Origin: Bacteroides uniformis
GTDB lineage: Bacteria; Bacteroidota; Bacteroidia; Bacteroidales; Bacteroidaceae
Direction of reading: 5' to 3'
Length of the DNA: 64,000 bases
Assembly: GCF_025147485.1 (NCBI RefSeq)
Contig: NZ_CP102263.1
Span: 2,245,501-2,309,500, forward strand
Shown here: one piece after another, positions 28,623 through 38,192 of the stretch
How the letters are laid out: each line of letters begins with the position of its first letter
Numbering within the stretch: the stretch's first letter is position 1
Notes under the pieces: generated by a model
Databases searched by the model: none
Seen by the model: the letters and a program-made list of their open reading frames with translations, nothing else
What the model was told of the DNA's origin: nothing
Program-made: the position numbers and the translations under genes

Positions 28623-29480
28623 ATGGAAATAGTACATACTATCAAGGACTTGCAGGCCGGACTTTCGGCTTTGAGAGCCCAAGGAAAGAAGGTAGGTCTG
28701 GTACCTACGATGGGTGCCTTGCATGCCGGTCATGCCTCATTGGTGAAACGTTGTGTGGCAGAAAATGACGCTGCCGTAGTAAGCGTTTTTGTAAATCCGA
28801 CCCAGTTTAATGACAAGAATGATTTAGTGAAATATCCCCGTACACCGGAGGCTGATTGCCGTTTGCTGGAGGAGTGTGGAGCGGCATTTGTCTTTGCTCC
28901 TTCGGTGGAGGAGATGTATCCGGAACCGGATACCCGCCGTTTCAGCTATGCGCCGCTGGACACAGTGATGGAAGGGGCATTCCGTCCGGGACATTTTAAT
29001 GGTGTTTGCCAGATTGTGAGCAAACTGTTTGATGCTGTGCAGCCGGATCGTGCCTACTTCGGCGAGAAAGATTTCCAGCAGCTGGCAATTATTCGCGAGA
29101 TGGTCCGCCAGATGAAGTATCCTTTGGAAATTGTAGGCTGTCCCATTGTCCGTGAGGAAGACGGGTTGGCTCTGAGCAGCCGCAATGCCCGTTTATCTGC
29201 CGAAGAACGCAAAAATGCACTGAGAATTTCGCAGACTTTATTTGAAAGTCGTACCTTTGGAGCCTCACATACGGTAGCTGAGACACAGAAGTTTGTGGAA
29301 GACACCATCGCAGCCGCCCCCGGATTGCGTTTGGAATACTTTGAGCTGGTGGATGGCAATACCTTACAGAAGATTACCGATTGGGAGGAAACTTCTTATG
29401 CTGTGGGTTGCATCACAGTATTCTGTGGGGAAGTCCGTCTGATTGACAATATCAAGTACAAAGAGCCTGCTGCCTTGTAA
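28623..29480 (+). CDS. panC: Pantothenate synthetase
   Basis: A 285-residue ATP-dependent ligase that joins pantoate and beta-alanine, the last step to pantothenate. The nucleotidyltransferase motif is [14 protein letters not shown] (HxGH) near residue 29, and the second ATP motif is [12 protein letters not shown] near 185; [12 protein letters not shown] and FGEKDFQQL are also conserved. The ATG at 28623 gives the expected start. It forms a pair with panD 32 bp downstream; together they make beta-alanine and condense it. No consensus promoter was found in the 246-bp divergent gap upstream. Confidence 0.96.
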   Translation: MEIVHTIKDLQAGLSALRAQGKKVGLVPTMGALHAGHASLVKRCVAENDAAVVSVFVNPTQFNDKNDLVKYPRTPEADCRLLEECGAAFVFAPSVEEMYPEPDTRRFSYAPLDTVMEGAFRPGHFNGVCQIVSKLFDAVQPDRAYFGEKDFQQLAIIREMVRQMKYPLEIVGCPIVREEDGLALSSRNARLSAEERKNALRISQTLFESRTFGASHTVAETQKFVEDTIAAAPGLRLEYFELVDGNTLQKITDWEETSYAVGCITVFCGEVRLIDNIKYKEPAAL

Positions 29481-29512
29481 TTTATAATTAGTAATTCGTA
29501 ATTTATAAAGAT

Positions 29513-29866
29513 ATGATGATTGAAGTGTTGAAGTCGAAAATCCATTGTGCCCGCGTCACGGAAGCGAACCTGAACTATATGGGAAGCATTACGATTGATG
29601 AAGATTTGATGGATGCCGCCAACATGATTGCCGGCGAGAAGGTGTATATAGCCGACAATAATAACGGTGAACGTTTTGAAACCTACATTATTAAGGGCGA
29701 GCGTGGCTCTGGCAAAATTTGCCTGAACGGTGCGGCAGCCCGTAAGGTGCAACCTGATGACATCGTTATTATCATGTCCTACGCGCTGATGGACTTTGAA
29801 GAAGCCAAGTCGTTCAAGCCGACGGTGATTTTCCCCGACCCGGCAACGAACAAGGTGGTGAAGTAG
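29513..29866 (+). CDS. panD: Aspartate 1-decarboxylase (pyruvoyl type)
   Basis: A 117-residue proenzyme that makes beta-alanine from L-aspartate. It self-cleaves at Gly-Ser in YMGSIT (about residue 24-25) to form a pyruvoyl group. [19 protein letters not shown], the [14 protein letters not shown] block and [19 protein letters not shown] match the family throughout. Its location next to panC fits coenzyme A synthesis. A strong terminator follows within 25 bp. Confidence 0.96.
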   Translation: MMIEVLKSKIHCARVTEANLNYMGSITIDEDLMDAANMIAGEKVYIADNNNGERFETYIIKGERGSGKICLNGAAARKVQPDDIVIIMSYALMDFEEAKSFKPTVIFPDPATNKVVK

Positions 29867-29889
29867 TCTCTTTATTGAAATATGGAAAT

Positions 29890-29932
29890 AAAGCCCCGCT
29901 TGCAATTTATCTGTAAACGGGGCTTTGTTTTT
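29890..29932 (+). terminator. panCD terminator
   Basis: A perfect 9-bp stem AAAGCCCCG / CGGGGCTTT (29890-29898 with 29918-29926) is followed by GTTTTT. It touches the stop codon of the convergent S41 gene. Confidence 0.9.
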
Positions 29933-31577
29933 ACTTCTGATTCTTCTCCGCAGGGTTCGTATGAGAATGAGGAGCCGATTTAATCTTGTCGAGTAAATAC
30001 AGAATCTCAGTTTGGACATCAAAATTATATCTTTGGTAATCTTGATAGGTGGGTATCAAGTCTGGATAAAGTGTGTGGGCACACCGGTCTTTGCCCGGAA
30101 AGCATATTTGTATGGAGTTGGAGATAGAGCCTTGCATACCGGTATAGGGTAGCCGGAATAAGGTTTGTTCCATGTAGGTATTGGGGGCTTGTCCGCTGGG
30201 TATTCCTACAAGGGTAGCACCCATTTTCCACAGATAGAAAGTGTAGTGGAAAGCTGCACTGAAGGTACGTTCGTTGGTAATGACGTAAATGTGTTCCGGA
30301 GTATAGAGCGCCTTTCCTTGTTGCTTTCTCAGTTCTTCCGGCACACTGGACATGCAGTTCTCGATGAAGTCGGTCCGTCGCTGTTCTATGTTTGTGGTGT
30401 CTGCTTCGTCCGTACTAAAAGTGTAGTCACCGTAGGCATAGTCTGTTCCGTATGCTTGGTTGAAATCCTGTAAGTTTGTCTGTAGTTTTTGCATGTAGAG
30501 GGGAGAGATGATACGATAGAATTCTATATCCATATCCGTTTGCAGGAAGTGGTCGCCGAACAGTTGGTAAAGTGTGGGTAGGACAATTGGAGTCCAGCCG
30601 CCGCTATTGTTGCGCAAATCTATGATGAGGGTGGAGGAGGCTTCCTTCTTCATCTCTTTCAGCATATGGGCGAAAACTTCGGAAAGGGACGGGAGTTGCC
30701 GAATGGCTTGCAGGGTATCGGCGGGCATATCTTGTTTCAGGATATCCCGATAATAGAATCCTATTTGCCGGTATAAATCTTTCAGCCCTTGTTTTTGCAT
30801 ATACTCAAAATTATCCCGTGCCATGATACTGTTGATATTGATGAGCATTATTTGCTTGTCGTTGTCTATGAACTGATAGGCCAGTTGTTTGTCTGTATAA
30901 GCTTTCCAACTGTTATTGTGTTGCATGGGTGTGTTTTGCACTTCCTGCCTTGACAATAAGGGAAGGGTTAATCCTCTTGATTTGCCGTCGGGAGTAAGAA
31001 GTGAGAGGTGAAGGTTGTCTTTCATTTCAGGGAAAAGCTGTCTCAAGAAATGTTCCGTAGGCATGGACCTGCATAGATTGGCATAACGGTCATATAGGTT
31101 TTCACTGGCTTGGATAGCGGCAGTGCGGGCCAGTACCTCTTCTAAAGAATCTCCGTTGATGGTTGTGATACGGCTACCTAACAAGTCTTTGTACGTTTCA
31201 GGGATTCCTTGAAGTATAATGCCGTCGGGGATGGTGCGTACTTCCAGTGCCAGGTAACGCTGATTTGCTTGTTGATTGGCTGTGGGAGGTAAAAGGTAGG
31301 TATGTCCGTCTTGCAGATTGGATAGGAAAATGCTTACCTTGTCAAAAAAGGTCTGTTTCGTACCGGGAGTCCGGCGTAACTCGTTCTCCAGATGGAAAGC
31401 TTGTTCGTAGAAGAATACTTTTCCTCCGAAGCCGCTGTAAGGGTCGGGATGGGTTGCTGCCAGTTCTTTTACCAGATACCGAAAGTCTGAGGCAAGGGAA
31501 TCCCCGTTTAGGGGCTCTTGGGCGCTTGCCAATAGGTAAGCCAAACAGAGAAGGAGGGATAGATAAATACGTTTCAT
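29931..31577 (-). CDS. Secreted S41-family peptidase
   Basis: A 548-residue protein with a signal peptide (MKRIYLSLLLCLAYLLASA). The S41 core has TLIIDLRNNSGGWTPI near residue 320 and the nucleophile segment NERTFSAAFHYTF near 430, then GIPSGQAP. The PDZ domain typical of CtpA is not obvious, so it belongs to the shorter, tricorn-like S41 group common in Bacteroides. It is periplasmic, with an unknown target. It appears monocistronic; the 107-bp gap upstream holds the terminator of the oxidoreductase gene. Confidence 0.85.
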   Translation of the reverse strand: MKRIYLSLLLCLAYLLASAQEPLNGDSLASDFRYLVKELAATHPDPYSGFGGKVFFYEQAFHLENELRRTPGTKQTFFDKVSIFLSNLQDGHTYLLPPTANQQANQRYLALEVRTIPDGIILQGIPETYKDLLGSRITTINGDSLEEVLARTAAIQASENLYDRYANLCRSMPTEHFLRQLFPEMKDNLHLSLLTPDGKSRGLTLPLLSRQEVQNTPMQHNNSWKAYTDKQLAYQFIDNDKQIMLININSIMARDNFEYMQKQGLKDLYRQIGFYYRDILKQDMPADTLQAIRQLPSLSEVFAHMLKEMKKEASSTLIIDLRNNSGGWTPIVLPTLYQLFGDHFLQTDMDIEFYRIISPLYMQKLQTNLQDFNQAYGTDYAYGDYTFSTDEADTTNIEQRRTDFIENCMSSVPEELRKQQGKALYTPEHIYVITNERTFSAAFHYTFYLWKMGATLVGIPSGQAPNTYMEQTLFRLPYTGMQGSISNSIQICFPGKDRCAHTLYPDLIPTYQDYQRYNFDVQTEILYLLDKIKSAPHSHTNPAEKNQK

Positions 31578-31643
31578 ATTCTTGAAATATTTAAATTGTA
31601 TGCTAGAAGGGGCAAGTAGAGGGAGAGGTTGTAGTAGAATAAA

Positions 31644-31672
31644 AAAGGTGGAGTTCGTATGTCTCCACCTTT
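31644..31672 (-). terminator. Terminator of the fused oxidoreductase gene
   Basis: A 10-bp perfect stem (31644-31653 with 31663-31672) is followed on the reverse strand by TTTTTTATT, 13 bp after the stop codon. Confidence 0.88.
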
Positions 31673-31684
31673 CATGACAGATTC

Positions 31685-33991
31685 TTATTTTTTTAGCTGC
31701 TCGTTCATCGCTGCTGCTGCCTTTCGTCCGTCTCCCATGGCAAGGATTACGGTGGCACCTCCGCGGACAATGTCGCCTCCGGCAAAGATGGTCGGGATGG
31801 ACGACTGCATGTTATCATTGACGGCAATCGTTCCCTTCCGGCCTAATTCCAATCCCTTGATGGAGCTTGGGACAATCGGGTTGGGAGATACACCTACGCT
31901 GACGATGGCAAGGTCGATGTCGATGGTTTCTGTGGCTCCGGGGATGGGTACGGGACTGCGGCGTCCGCTGGCATCCGGTTCACCCAATTCCATTTTCTGA
32001 AGCACCACTTGTTTTACTTTTCCTTGTTCGTCGGCAATGTATTCGATTGGGTTGTGGAGGGTCAGGAATTCTACACCTTCTTCCTTGGCATGTTTCACCT
32101 CCTCGATACGTGCCGGCATTTCTTCTTCCGAACGACGGTAGATAATCATGGCACGCTCTGCACCGAGACGGCGTGCGGTACGTACGGAGTCCATAGCTGT
32201 ATTTCCACCACCTATCACGGCTACGCATTTGCCGAAAGGAACCGGAGTATCGGAGTCTTCACTGGCGGCATCCATCAGATTGACACGGGTCAGGTATTCA
32301 TTGGACGAGAGGATATTGATGGAGTTCTCGCCGGGGATATTCATAAAGTTGGGCAGTCCTGCTCCGGAAGCTACGAATATGCCCTTGAATCCTTCCTCTT
32401 CCAGTTGTTCCACGCTGAGCGTCTTACCGATAATGCAGTCCTTGACGAATTCCACTCCCATTTTGGCAAGGTTGTCAATCTCCACATCCACCACTTTGTT
32501 GGGCAGGCGGAACTCCGGAATGCCGTATTTCAATACACCGCCAATCTCATGCAGTGCTTCGAAAACGGTAACGTCATAGCCATACTTTGCCATATCTCCG
32601 GCAAACGACAGACCGGCGGGACCCGAACCGATGACGGCAACTTTGATGCCGTTCTTTTCCTTGATTTCCGGTACGGAGATTTGCCCGCTCTCCCGTTCGT
32701 AATCGGCGGCAAAGCGTTCCAGATAACCGATAGCTACCGGCTTCTCGTTCATCTTCAGGTGTATACATTTGGATTCACACTGCTTTTCCTGCGGACAGAC
32801 GCGACCGCAGACGGCAGGCAGTGCACTGGTTTCTTTCAGTGTCTTGGCCGCTTCGAGGAATTCTCCGCGCTCAATGTTCTTGATGAAGCGGGGGATGTCG
32901 ATACCTACGGGACAGCCTTCCGTGCAGCCCGGATTAGCACAGTCCAGGCAACGCTTGGCTTCGGTCAGTGCCTGCTCTTCCGTCAAGCCTTGATTGACTT
33001 CCTCCTTGCGGCTGTGCGAACGATATTCCGCATCGAGTTCGTTCATCTCTACACGTGGAATGGCGGTACGCTCTTTGGCTTTCATGGACTTGCGTAGTTC
33101 TTGGCGCCAGGCGGCATTGCGGCTTTTCTCGTCCGCTTCCTGCACGTTCTCATGGGTGGCTTGGCAGGTCTGAGGTTCTTCCAGTTTGTGCATCTCTTCG
33201 CGTTCGATGCTCTTGAAGGCACCCATGCGTTTCAGCATTTCGTCGAAGTCCACTTGGTGCCCATCAAACTCAGGACCATCCACGCATACGAATTTGGTCT
33301 TTCCTCCGATGGTGATTCGGCAAGCTCCACACATGCCGGTACCATCTACCATAATCGTATTCAGGGATACATCCGTGGGGATTTCGTATTTCTTTGTCAG
33401 CAAACAAACAAATTTCATCATGATGGCGGGGCCGATACAGAAACATTTGTCTACCTTCTCGCGCTTGATGACTTCCTCCACGCCTTCCGTCACCAGTCCT
33501 TTGCGTCCGTAAGAGCCGTCATCGGTCATGATGATGACTTCGTCGGAGCTTTCGCGCATCTCCTTTTCAAGGATAATGAGTTCCTTGGTGCGTCCAGCCA
33601 GCACGGTGATGACGCGGTTACCGGCAGCTTTTAGCGCTTGCACGATAGGGAGCATGGGAGCTACGCCTACACCACCTCCCGCACAGACCACAGTACCGAA
33701 GTTGTCAATGTGCGTGGCTTGTCCCAACGGGCCGACAACATCCGTAATGTAATCGCCTTCGTTCAGTTCGCAAAGACGGGTAGAGGAGAGCCCGACTTCC
33801 TGAACCACCAGTGTGATGGTTCCCTTTACCGGGTCGGCTTCCGCAATGGTAAGCGGCATACGTTCGCCTTTTTCGCCCACACGTACAATGACAAAGTGCC
33901 CTGCCTTACGTGATTTGGCAATCAATGGTGCTTCAATGACTAACTTAAAGACCTTTTCAGAAAAGTGTTCTTTGCTAATGATTTTATTCAT
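31685..33991 (-). CDS. Fused NfnAB/SudAB-like NADPH oxidoreductase
   Basis: A 768-residue flavoprotein made of two usually separate subunits. Residues about 1-280 are a ferredoxin-NADP reductase/DHOD-B-type module: an FAD/NAD fold (VVCAGGGVGVAPMLPIV) with a 2Fe-2S cluster region around GTGMCGACRITIGG. Residues about 300-768 are a glutamate-synthase small-chain module with an Fe-S motif (CLDCANPGCTEGCPVG), more cysteines (CGRVCPQEKQCESKC), and two dinucleotide folds (VIGSGPAGLSFAG, VIGGGNTAMD). It may transfer electrons between NADH, ferredoxin and NADPH as Nfn does; glutamate synthase activity would need a large subunit, which is not here. Confidence 0.85.
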   Translation of the reverse strand: MNKIISKEHFSEKVFKLVIEAPLIAKSRKAGHFVIVRVGEKGERMPLTIAEADPVKGTITLVVQEVGLSSTRLCELNEGDYITDVVGPLGQATHIDNFGTVVCAGGGVGVAPMLPIVQALKAAGNRVITVLAGRTKELIILEKEMRESSDEVIIMTDDGSYGRKGLVTEGVEEVIKREKVDKCFCIGPAIMMKFVCLLTKKYEIPTDVSLNTIMVDGTGMCGACRITIGGKTKFVCVDGPEFDGHQVDFDEMLKRMGAFKSIEREEMHKLEEPQTCQATHENVQEADEKSRNAAWRQELRKSMKAKERTAIPRVEMNELDAEYRSHSRKEEVNQGLTEEQALTEAKRCLDCANPGCTEGCPVGIDIPRFIKNIERGEFLEAAKTLKETSALPAVCGRVCPQEKQCESKCIHLKMNEKPVAIGYLERFAADYERESGQISVPEIKEKNGIKVAVIGSGPAGLSFAGDMAKYGYDVTVFEALHEIGGVLKYGIPEFRLPNKVVDVEIDNLAKMGVEFVKDCIIGKTLSVEQLEEEGFKGIFVASGAGLPNFMNIPGENSINILSSNEYLTRVNLMDAASEDSDTPVPFGKCVAVIGGGNTAMDSVRTARRLGAERAMIIYRRSEEEMPARIEEVKHAKEEGVEFLTLHNPIEYIADEQGKVKQVVLQKMELGEPDASGRRSPVPIPGATETIDIDLAIVSVGVSPNPIVPSSIKGLELGRKGTIAVNDNMQSSIPTIFAGGDIVRGGATVILAMGDGRKAAAAMNEQLKK

Positions 33992-34047
33992 TATCTAATA
34001 ATTTTGTTGGTGTAATTACGCAATTACTGTCAGATTGATAGATTTTG

Positions 34048-34077
34048 CAAAGATAGGGGTTATTTGGTAATATCAAA
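34048..34077 (-). promoter_or_regulatory. Promoter of the fused oxidoreductase gene
   Basis: On the reverse strand TTTG (34074-34077), 18 bp, TATCTTTG (34048-34055). The leader is about 50 nt. Confidence 0.75.
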
Positions 34078-34134
34078 AGAAGAATAGGGTAAAACTGCAT
34101 GTTGTCACTGGATAACATTCCTTTGTCACTATAA

Positions 34135-34166
34135 TTTGTTCACTTTCTACAGCCTGCCTACTTTTG
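34135..34166 (+). promoter_or_regulatory. Promoter of the outer-membrane barrel operon
   Basis: TTTG (34135-34138), 20 bp, TACTTTTG (34159-34166), a perfect match. The ATG at 34176 is only 9 bp beyond the -7 box, so the mRNA would be nearly leaderless unless the second Met (34188) is used. Confidence 0.75.
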
Positions 34167-34175
34167 AAATAAAAA

Positions 34176-36323
34176 ATGAGGAAGAGTATGTATCGAAATG
34201 TTTTTTTAGGGGCAATTTTATTGAGTATGCCTTTGGTGGTTTGGTCGCAGCAGGATACGATTGCCGACCAGCGTTTGGAAGAAATTATGGTAACTGCTAA
34301 ACTCCCGTTGGTAGAAATATCTGCCGGTAAAACAAGTTACCGGATGGATGCGTCAGTCACTCAAAGTACGGGAAGTCTTTATGATGTTCTTGCTTCCCTG
34401 CCGGGAGTCGTGATAGATTCCAATGGTAATATCTTGCTGAACGGACAAAGCGGTGCGACGATTCTGATGGATGGCAAGCCTACTTATCTTTCGGGAGATG
34501 AATTGATGAGTCTGTTGAAATCTACTCCTGCAACTAATGCTGATAAGATAGACTTGATAACCCAGCCTTCCGCACGCCACGATGCGGCGGGAAGCTCCGG
34601 GTTGATTGATATCCGTACAAGAAAAATCAGACTGCGCGGTGTGAATCTGGCCTTGAACGGCAATGGCAGTCTTGGACGGACGGGTAGCGGTTATGGAGGT
34701 GCCTCCATGAATATCCGGGAGAATAAGTTCAATCTTTATTTGAACTATTCGTATTATCAGGGGAAGGATGTCATAGACTTGTTTATCGACCGTACGTTCG
34801 AACGGGATGGAGGAAGGATGATGCAGGACTCTTACCGGAAGCGTAGGAATTATTCGCACTATTTTCGTACCGGATGTGATTATTATCTCAATGAGCGGAC
34901 AGTTTGGGGAGTCTCATTGGGTGGAAACTTTTCCCGGCAAAGGGAAAATGCAGGCATGTTTACGGAAATCCGAGAAACCGGAGTTGCGGGAAATACTTAC
35001 AGCCATGCGGAGCAAAACCGGAATAATGTTTCTGCCGGAACCAGTATGGTGCACAAGCTGAAAAGAGAAGGGGGAGAACTCAGCGCTTCTTTTGATTATT
35101 TCCATTACTACCGTGTTGGAAACCAGTTGATGGATAGTTTTAAGCCCGATACATTGAAAGGGGATATGAAGGGAAATACCGACTTATATGTCGGACAGAT
35201 AGATGCGGTTTATCCATTGAGTGAGGTTTGGAAGTTACAGGCCGGAGTCAAAACCTCATTTGTTACGATAGACAATACGGCAGGTTATATGCGTCCGTCG
35301 GTTTCCGGCTGGCTGCCGGATGGGGCACTTGGTTCCCGATTCGTATATGATGAGAATATCAATGCCTCTTATCTACAAGTCGGCTATGAGAAAGACCGCT
35401 TGAAAATCTCAGCGGGTCTAAGGTTGGAACATACCCATGTACACGGGGATTTTGGAGGAAATACACAACAGAAAGACTCTTCGTTTACAACGAATTACTT
35501 CCAATTGTTTCCTACTATTGCTTTGCAATACGGTTTGACTTCGGAACATCTGTTTCAGCTTTCGTATGGCAGGCGTATTACCCGCCCCAATTATGGTGAT
35601 TTGAATCCTTTTACCTATATATTTGATGACTATACCCATGAAGGGGGAAATACGAAGCTGCATCCTTCTTTCTCTGATAATATAGAGTTGGGGTATGTGT
35701 ATCGTGACTGGTTTCAGACAGTGCTCTTTTTCTCGCATACAGATGATGCTATCATGAAGAGCTATCGCGAACAGGAGGGGCGGCGTATCTATGTAATGCC
35801 CCAGAATCTGTCTTCCTATGTACAGACGGGTATGCGTGTACATGCCGCCAACCTCTCACCTGTTTCTTTTTGGAAGGTGAATCTGACCGCTATCGGTATT
35901 TATAATAATTATGGTTGGACGGAGCAAGGGCAGAAAATGAAAAACCGTATGTTTACCCCGATATTCGGCTGCATGAACCAGTTTGCTTTCACTTCCGTAT
36001 GGTCGGCCGAACTTTCGGCAAATTATAATGGACGAATGGCCTACGGACAAGCCACAGTACATCCGGCGCTGGAAGTGAATGTCGGCATCCAAAAGAAGAT
36101 GTTCCGTAACAGATGCACCGTTACCTTGTTTGCCAAGGATGTATTCAACACCAATTATCAAAAAGTAGATATTCAATCTCCCGGTGTGCAGGCGTTTGTT
36201 GACGAACGGCACAACAAACGTGTGCTGGGTATTGCTTTCGCCTGGCGTTTTCAAAAAGGCAGCGAGACAAAAGAAAGCAGAAGGAAAAAAGAAATAGATG
36301 AAACAAAAAGAGTAAATTTGTAA
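34176..36323 (+). CDS. Outer-membrane beta-barrel protein (TonB-receptor-like)
   Basis: A 715-residue outer-membrane protein. The signal peptide ends VVWSQ and is followed by a plug-like domain (LEEIMVTAKLPLVEISAGKTSYRM, SLYDVLASLPGVVIDSNGNILLNG, ILMDGKPTYLSGDEL) and a long series of amphipathic strands ending in the C-terminal region around residue 695. It lacks the carboxypeptidase-like N-terminal domain of SusC proteins and fits the outer-membrane beta-barrel family often paired with two-component systems. The cargo is unknown. A histidine kinase and response regulator follow after 5 and 1 bp, so the three genes are one operon. Confidence 0.85.
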   Translation: MRKSMYRNVFLGAILLSMPLVVWSQQDTIADQRLEEIMVTAKLPLVEISAGKTSYRMDASVTQSTGSLYDVLASLPGVVIDSNGNILLNGQSGATILMDGKPTYLSGDELMSLLKSTPATNADKIDLITQPSARHDAAGSSGLIDIRTRKIRLRGVNLALNGNGSLGRTGSGYGGASMNIRENKFNLYLNYSYYQGKDVIDLFIDRTFERDGGRMMQDSYRKRRNYSHYFRTGCDYYLNERTVWGVSLGGNFSRQRENAGMFTEIRETGVAGNTYSHAEQNRNNVSAGTSMVHKLKREGGELSASFDYFHYYRVGNQLMDSFKPDTLKGDMKGNTDLYVGQIDAVYPLSEVWKLQAGVKTSFVTIDNTAGYMRPSVSGWLPDGALGSRFVYDENINASYLQVGYEKDRLKISAGLRLEHTHVHGDFGGNTQQKDSSFTTNYFQLFPTIALQYGLTSEHLFQLSYGRRITRPNYGDLNPFTYIFDDYTHEGGNTKLHPSFSDNIELGYVYRDWFQTVLFFSHTDDAIMKSYREQEGRRIYVMPQNLSSYVQTGMRVHAANLSPVSFWKVNLTAIGIYNNYGWTEQGQKMKNRMFTPIFGCMNQFAFTSVWSAELSANYNGRMAYGQATVHPALEVNVGIQKKMFRNRCTVTLFAKDVFNTNYQKVDIQSPGVQAFVDERHNKRVLGIAFAWRFQKGSETKESRRKKEIDETKRVNL

Positions 36324-36328
36324 CTGTT

Positions 36329-37342
36329 ATGGGCAGACTGTGGAACAAGTGGCTGGTGCCGGCATTATTTGCCGTGATTCTTTTTCTGTGTATTCGTGTG
36401 GCGAATGATATTCCGAAACATGAATACTATTGGGAAAGTAATGAGTGGAATTTCATGCTGAAGGATATGCTTGTGGTACTCTTCATGTCTTATCCTATCT
36501 TTTTTCTATTGAAGTATTGGCTTCGTTTGTGCCGGAAGCGGAAGTTGGTATGGTGGCAGGAATACGGGGTAGTTGTCCTGACGGTTCCCGTCTGGTGTCT
36601 TCTGACGATGTGGGTCATCCGCTTTTTGATGGGGGTAAGTCTTGATTTATACGATGTGCCTGTTCCGGCCATAGTCAGTATGTTGCTTGGCGGCTTCTTT
36701 TATATATTCTTGCGTAATCAGATGATACAGAAGGAAAATGAAGCTCAACGCCTGCAGTTGGAGAAGATAAAAAATGACCAGCTCCAGACAGAACTGAAAT
36801 TCCTTAAAGCGCAATATCATCCACACTTTCTTTTTAATGTACTCAATACGGTTTATTTTCAGATAGATGAGAATAATGAGGCTCCGCGGCATACTCTTGA
36901 GCAATTGTCCGATTTGCTTCGTTACCAATTATACAATGATGGGGAGAAAGTGCAAGTCCGTGTGGAAGTGGAATATCTGAAACAATACATCAGCCTATGT
37001 AAACTTCGTGCTACGAAGCGGCTGCAGTTGCAGGTGCATTTCGATGAAATGGAGGCGCAGGTTGAGATTTATCCATTGTTGTTTGTACCGTTGGTGGAGA
37101 ATGCTTTCAAATATGTGGGAGGGAACTATTTTATAGCTATGGATATGTGTCTGAAAGAAGGCAAGTTGTGTTTTAGTATTGAAAATTCTATACCGGAACC
37201 ATTAGTGCACCAGAAAGGAAAACATGGAATCGGCATAGAAAATCTGAGGCGCAGGCTGGAGCTGCTATATCCGGAGCGTCATACGCTGGACATAAATAGA
37301 GGAGATACTTTGTTTAGAGTAAAACTTGTGATAGAATTATAG
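36329..37342 (+). CDS. LytS-type sensor histidine kinase
   Basis: A 337-residue membrane kinase of the His_kinase (LytS/YehU) class. About four transmembrane helices lie in the first 128 residues, then a coiled-coil linker (130-160) and the phosphoacceptor motif YHPHFLFNVLN (His166), followed by an ATPase domain with PLVENAFKYV and KHGIGIENLRRRLELLYP. It has no extracytoplasmic sensing domain larger than loops, so it may sense membrane state or act with the neighbouring barrel protein. It is followed by its response regulator with a 1-bp gap. Confidence 0.92.
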   Translation: MGRLWNKWLVPALFAVILFLCIRVANDIPKHEYYWESNEWNFMLKDMLVVLFMSYPIFFLLKYWLRLCRKRKLVWWQEYGVVVLTVPVWCLLTMWVIRFLMGVSLDLYDVPVPAIVSMLLGGFFYIFLRNQMIQKENEAQRLQLEKIKNDQLQTELKFLKAQYHPHFLFNVLNTVYFQIDENNEAPRHTLEQLSDLLRYQLYNDGEKVQVRVEVEYLKQYISLCKLRATKRLQLQVHFDEMEAQVEIYPLLFVPLVENAFKYVGGNYFIAMDMCLKEGKLCFSIENSIPEPLVHQKGKHGIGIENLRRRLELLYPERHTLDINRGDTLFRVKLVIEL

Positions 37343-37343
37343 G

Positions 37344-38045
37344 ATGAAACAGGTAAAATGTGTAATAACCGATGACGAGCCTACTGCATGTGAAGGATTG
37401 CAACGCTATGTGGAAAAGGTGGATTTCCTTTCTTTAATGGGTGTATGTGAAGATACTATGCAGTTGAACACTCTTTTGCAGACTGAGCAGCCGGACTTGT
37501 TGTTTCTGGATATTGAAATGCCTTATCTTTCGGGGCTTGAACTCTTGGCATCTCTTGCCCATCCGCCTCATGTGATTATCACTTCCGCTTATGAGCAGTA
37601 TGCATTGAAAGGTTATGAACTTGATGTTACGGACTATCTGTTGAAACCGATTTCGTTTGACCGGTTCCTGAAAGCGGTGAATAAAGTACATGGTCTTTTG
37701 CAGCAGGAGAAATGGCCGGATGAAGCTAATAATTTTATATTTGTCCGTTCAGACCGTCAGATGCATAAGGTGTTGTTTAAGGATATTCTGGTGGTGGAGG
37801 GGCTGGAAAATTACGTCTGTATTTATACGGAAAGCACAAAGCTGCTTGTACGTTCTACCATGAAGCGTATGATAGAGGCTCTTCCTGGTGGAGTATTTCA
37901 GCAAGTCCATAAATCATATCTGATAAATTTGGAAAAGATTGAGATGATAGATGGCAATCGGATTATAGTTGGGAGGCATACTGTTCCGGTGGCACGTAAT
38001 TTCCGCGAGGAGGTGTTTGCACGTATTTTGAAGAATACTTTGTAG
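37344..38045 (+). CDS. LytTR-family response regulator
   Basis: A 233-residue regulator with a receiver domain (VITDDEP; phosphoacceptor Asp56 in LLFLDIEMP; Lys of LLKPISF near 112) and a C-terminal LytTR DNA-binding domain (about 130-230: IFVRSDRQMHKVLFKDILVVEGLENYVCIY, and QVHKSYLINLEKI). It completes the barrel-kinase-regulator operon and likely controls it. LytTR proteins bind paired direct repeats; none is obvious in the 185-bp gap upstream of the barrel gene. Confidence 0.93.
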   Translation: MKQVKCVITDDEPTACEGLQRYVEKVDFLSLMGVCEDTMQLNTLLQTEQPDLLFLDIEMPYLSGLELLASLAHPPHVIITSAYEQYALKGYELDVTDYLLKPISFDRFLKAVNKVHGLLQQEKWPDEANNFIFVRSDRQMHKVLFKDILVVEGLENYVCIYTESTKLLVRSTMKRMIEALPGGVFQQVHKSYLINLEKIEMIDGNRIIVGRHTVPVARNFREEVFARILKNTL

Positions 38046-38077
38046 TTGCGCAGGAGAAGCTTGTCATGATAAAACTC

Positions 38078-38147
38078 CGGGCACGAATTACATGGATTTC
38101 ACGTTTTTTGCTAACCGCAACTGTGAAATTCATGTAATTCGTGCCCG
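38078..38147. repeat. 25-bp inverted repeat between convergent genes
   Basis: Arms 38078-38102 and 38123-38147 differ at one position (a G-T pair). They begin CGGGCACGAATTACATG and lie between the response regulator and serS, which converge. Likely a bidirectional 3'-end hairpin; its arm resembles the repeat at 5238. Confidence 0.8.
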
Positions 38148-38192
38148 AAAGAAAGTGTCAAAGGCGTATTGCTGCACGTGACTATTATGGCC

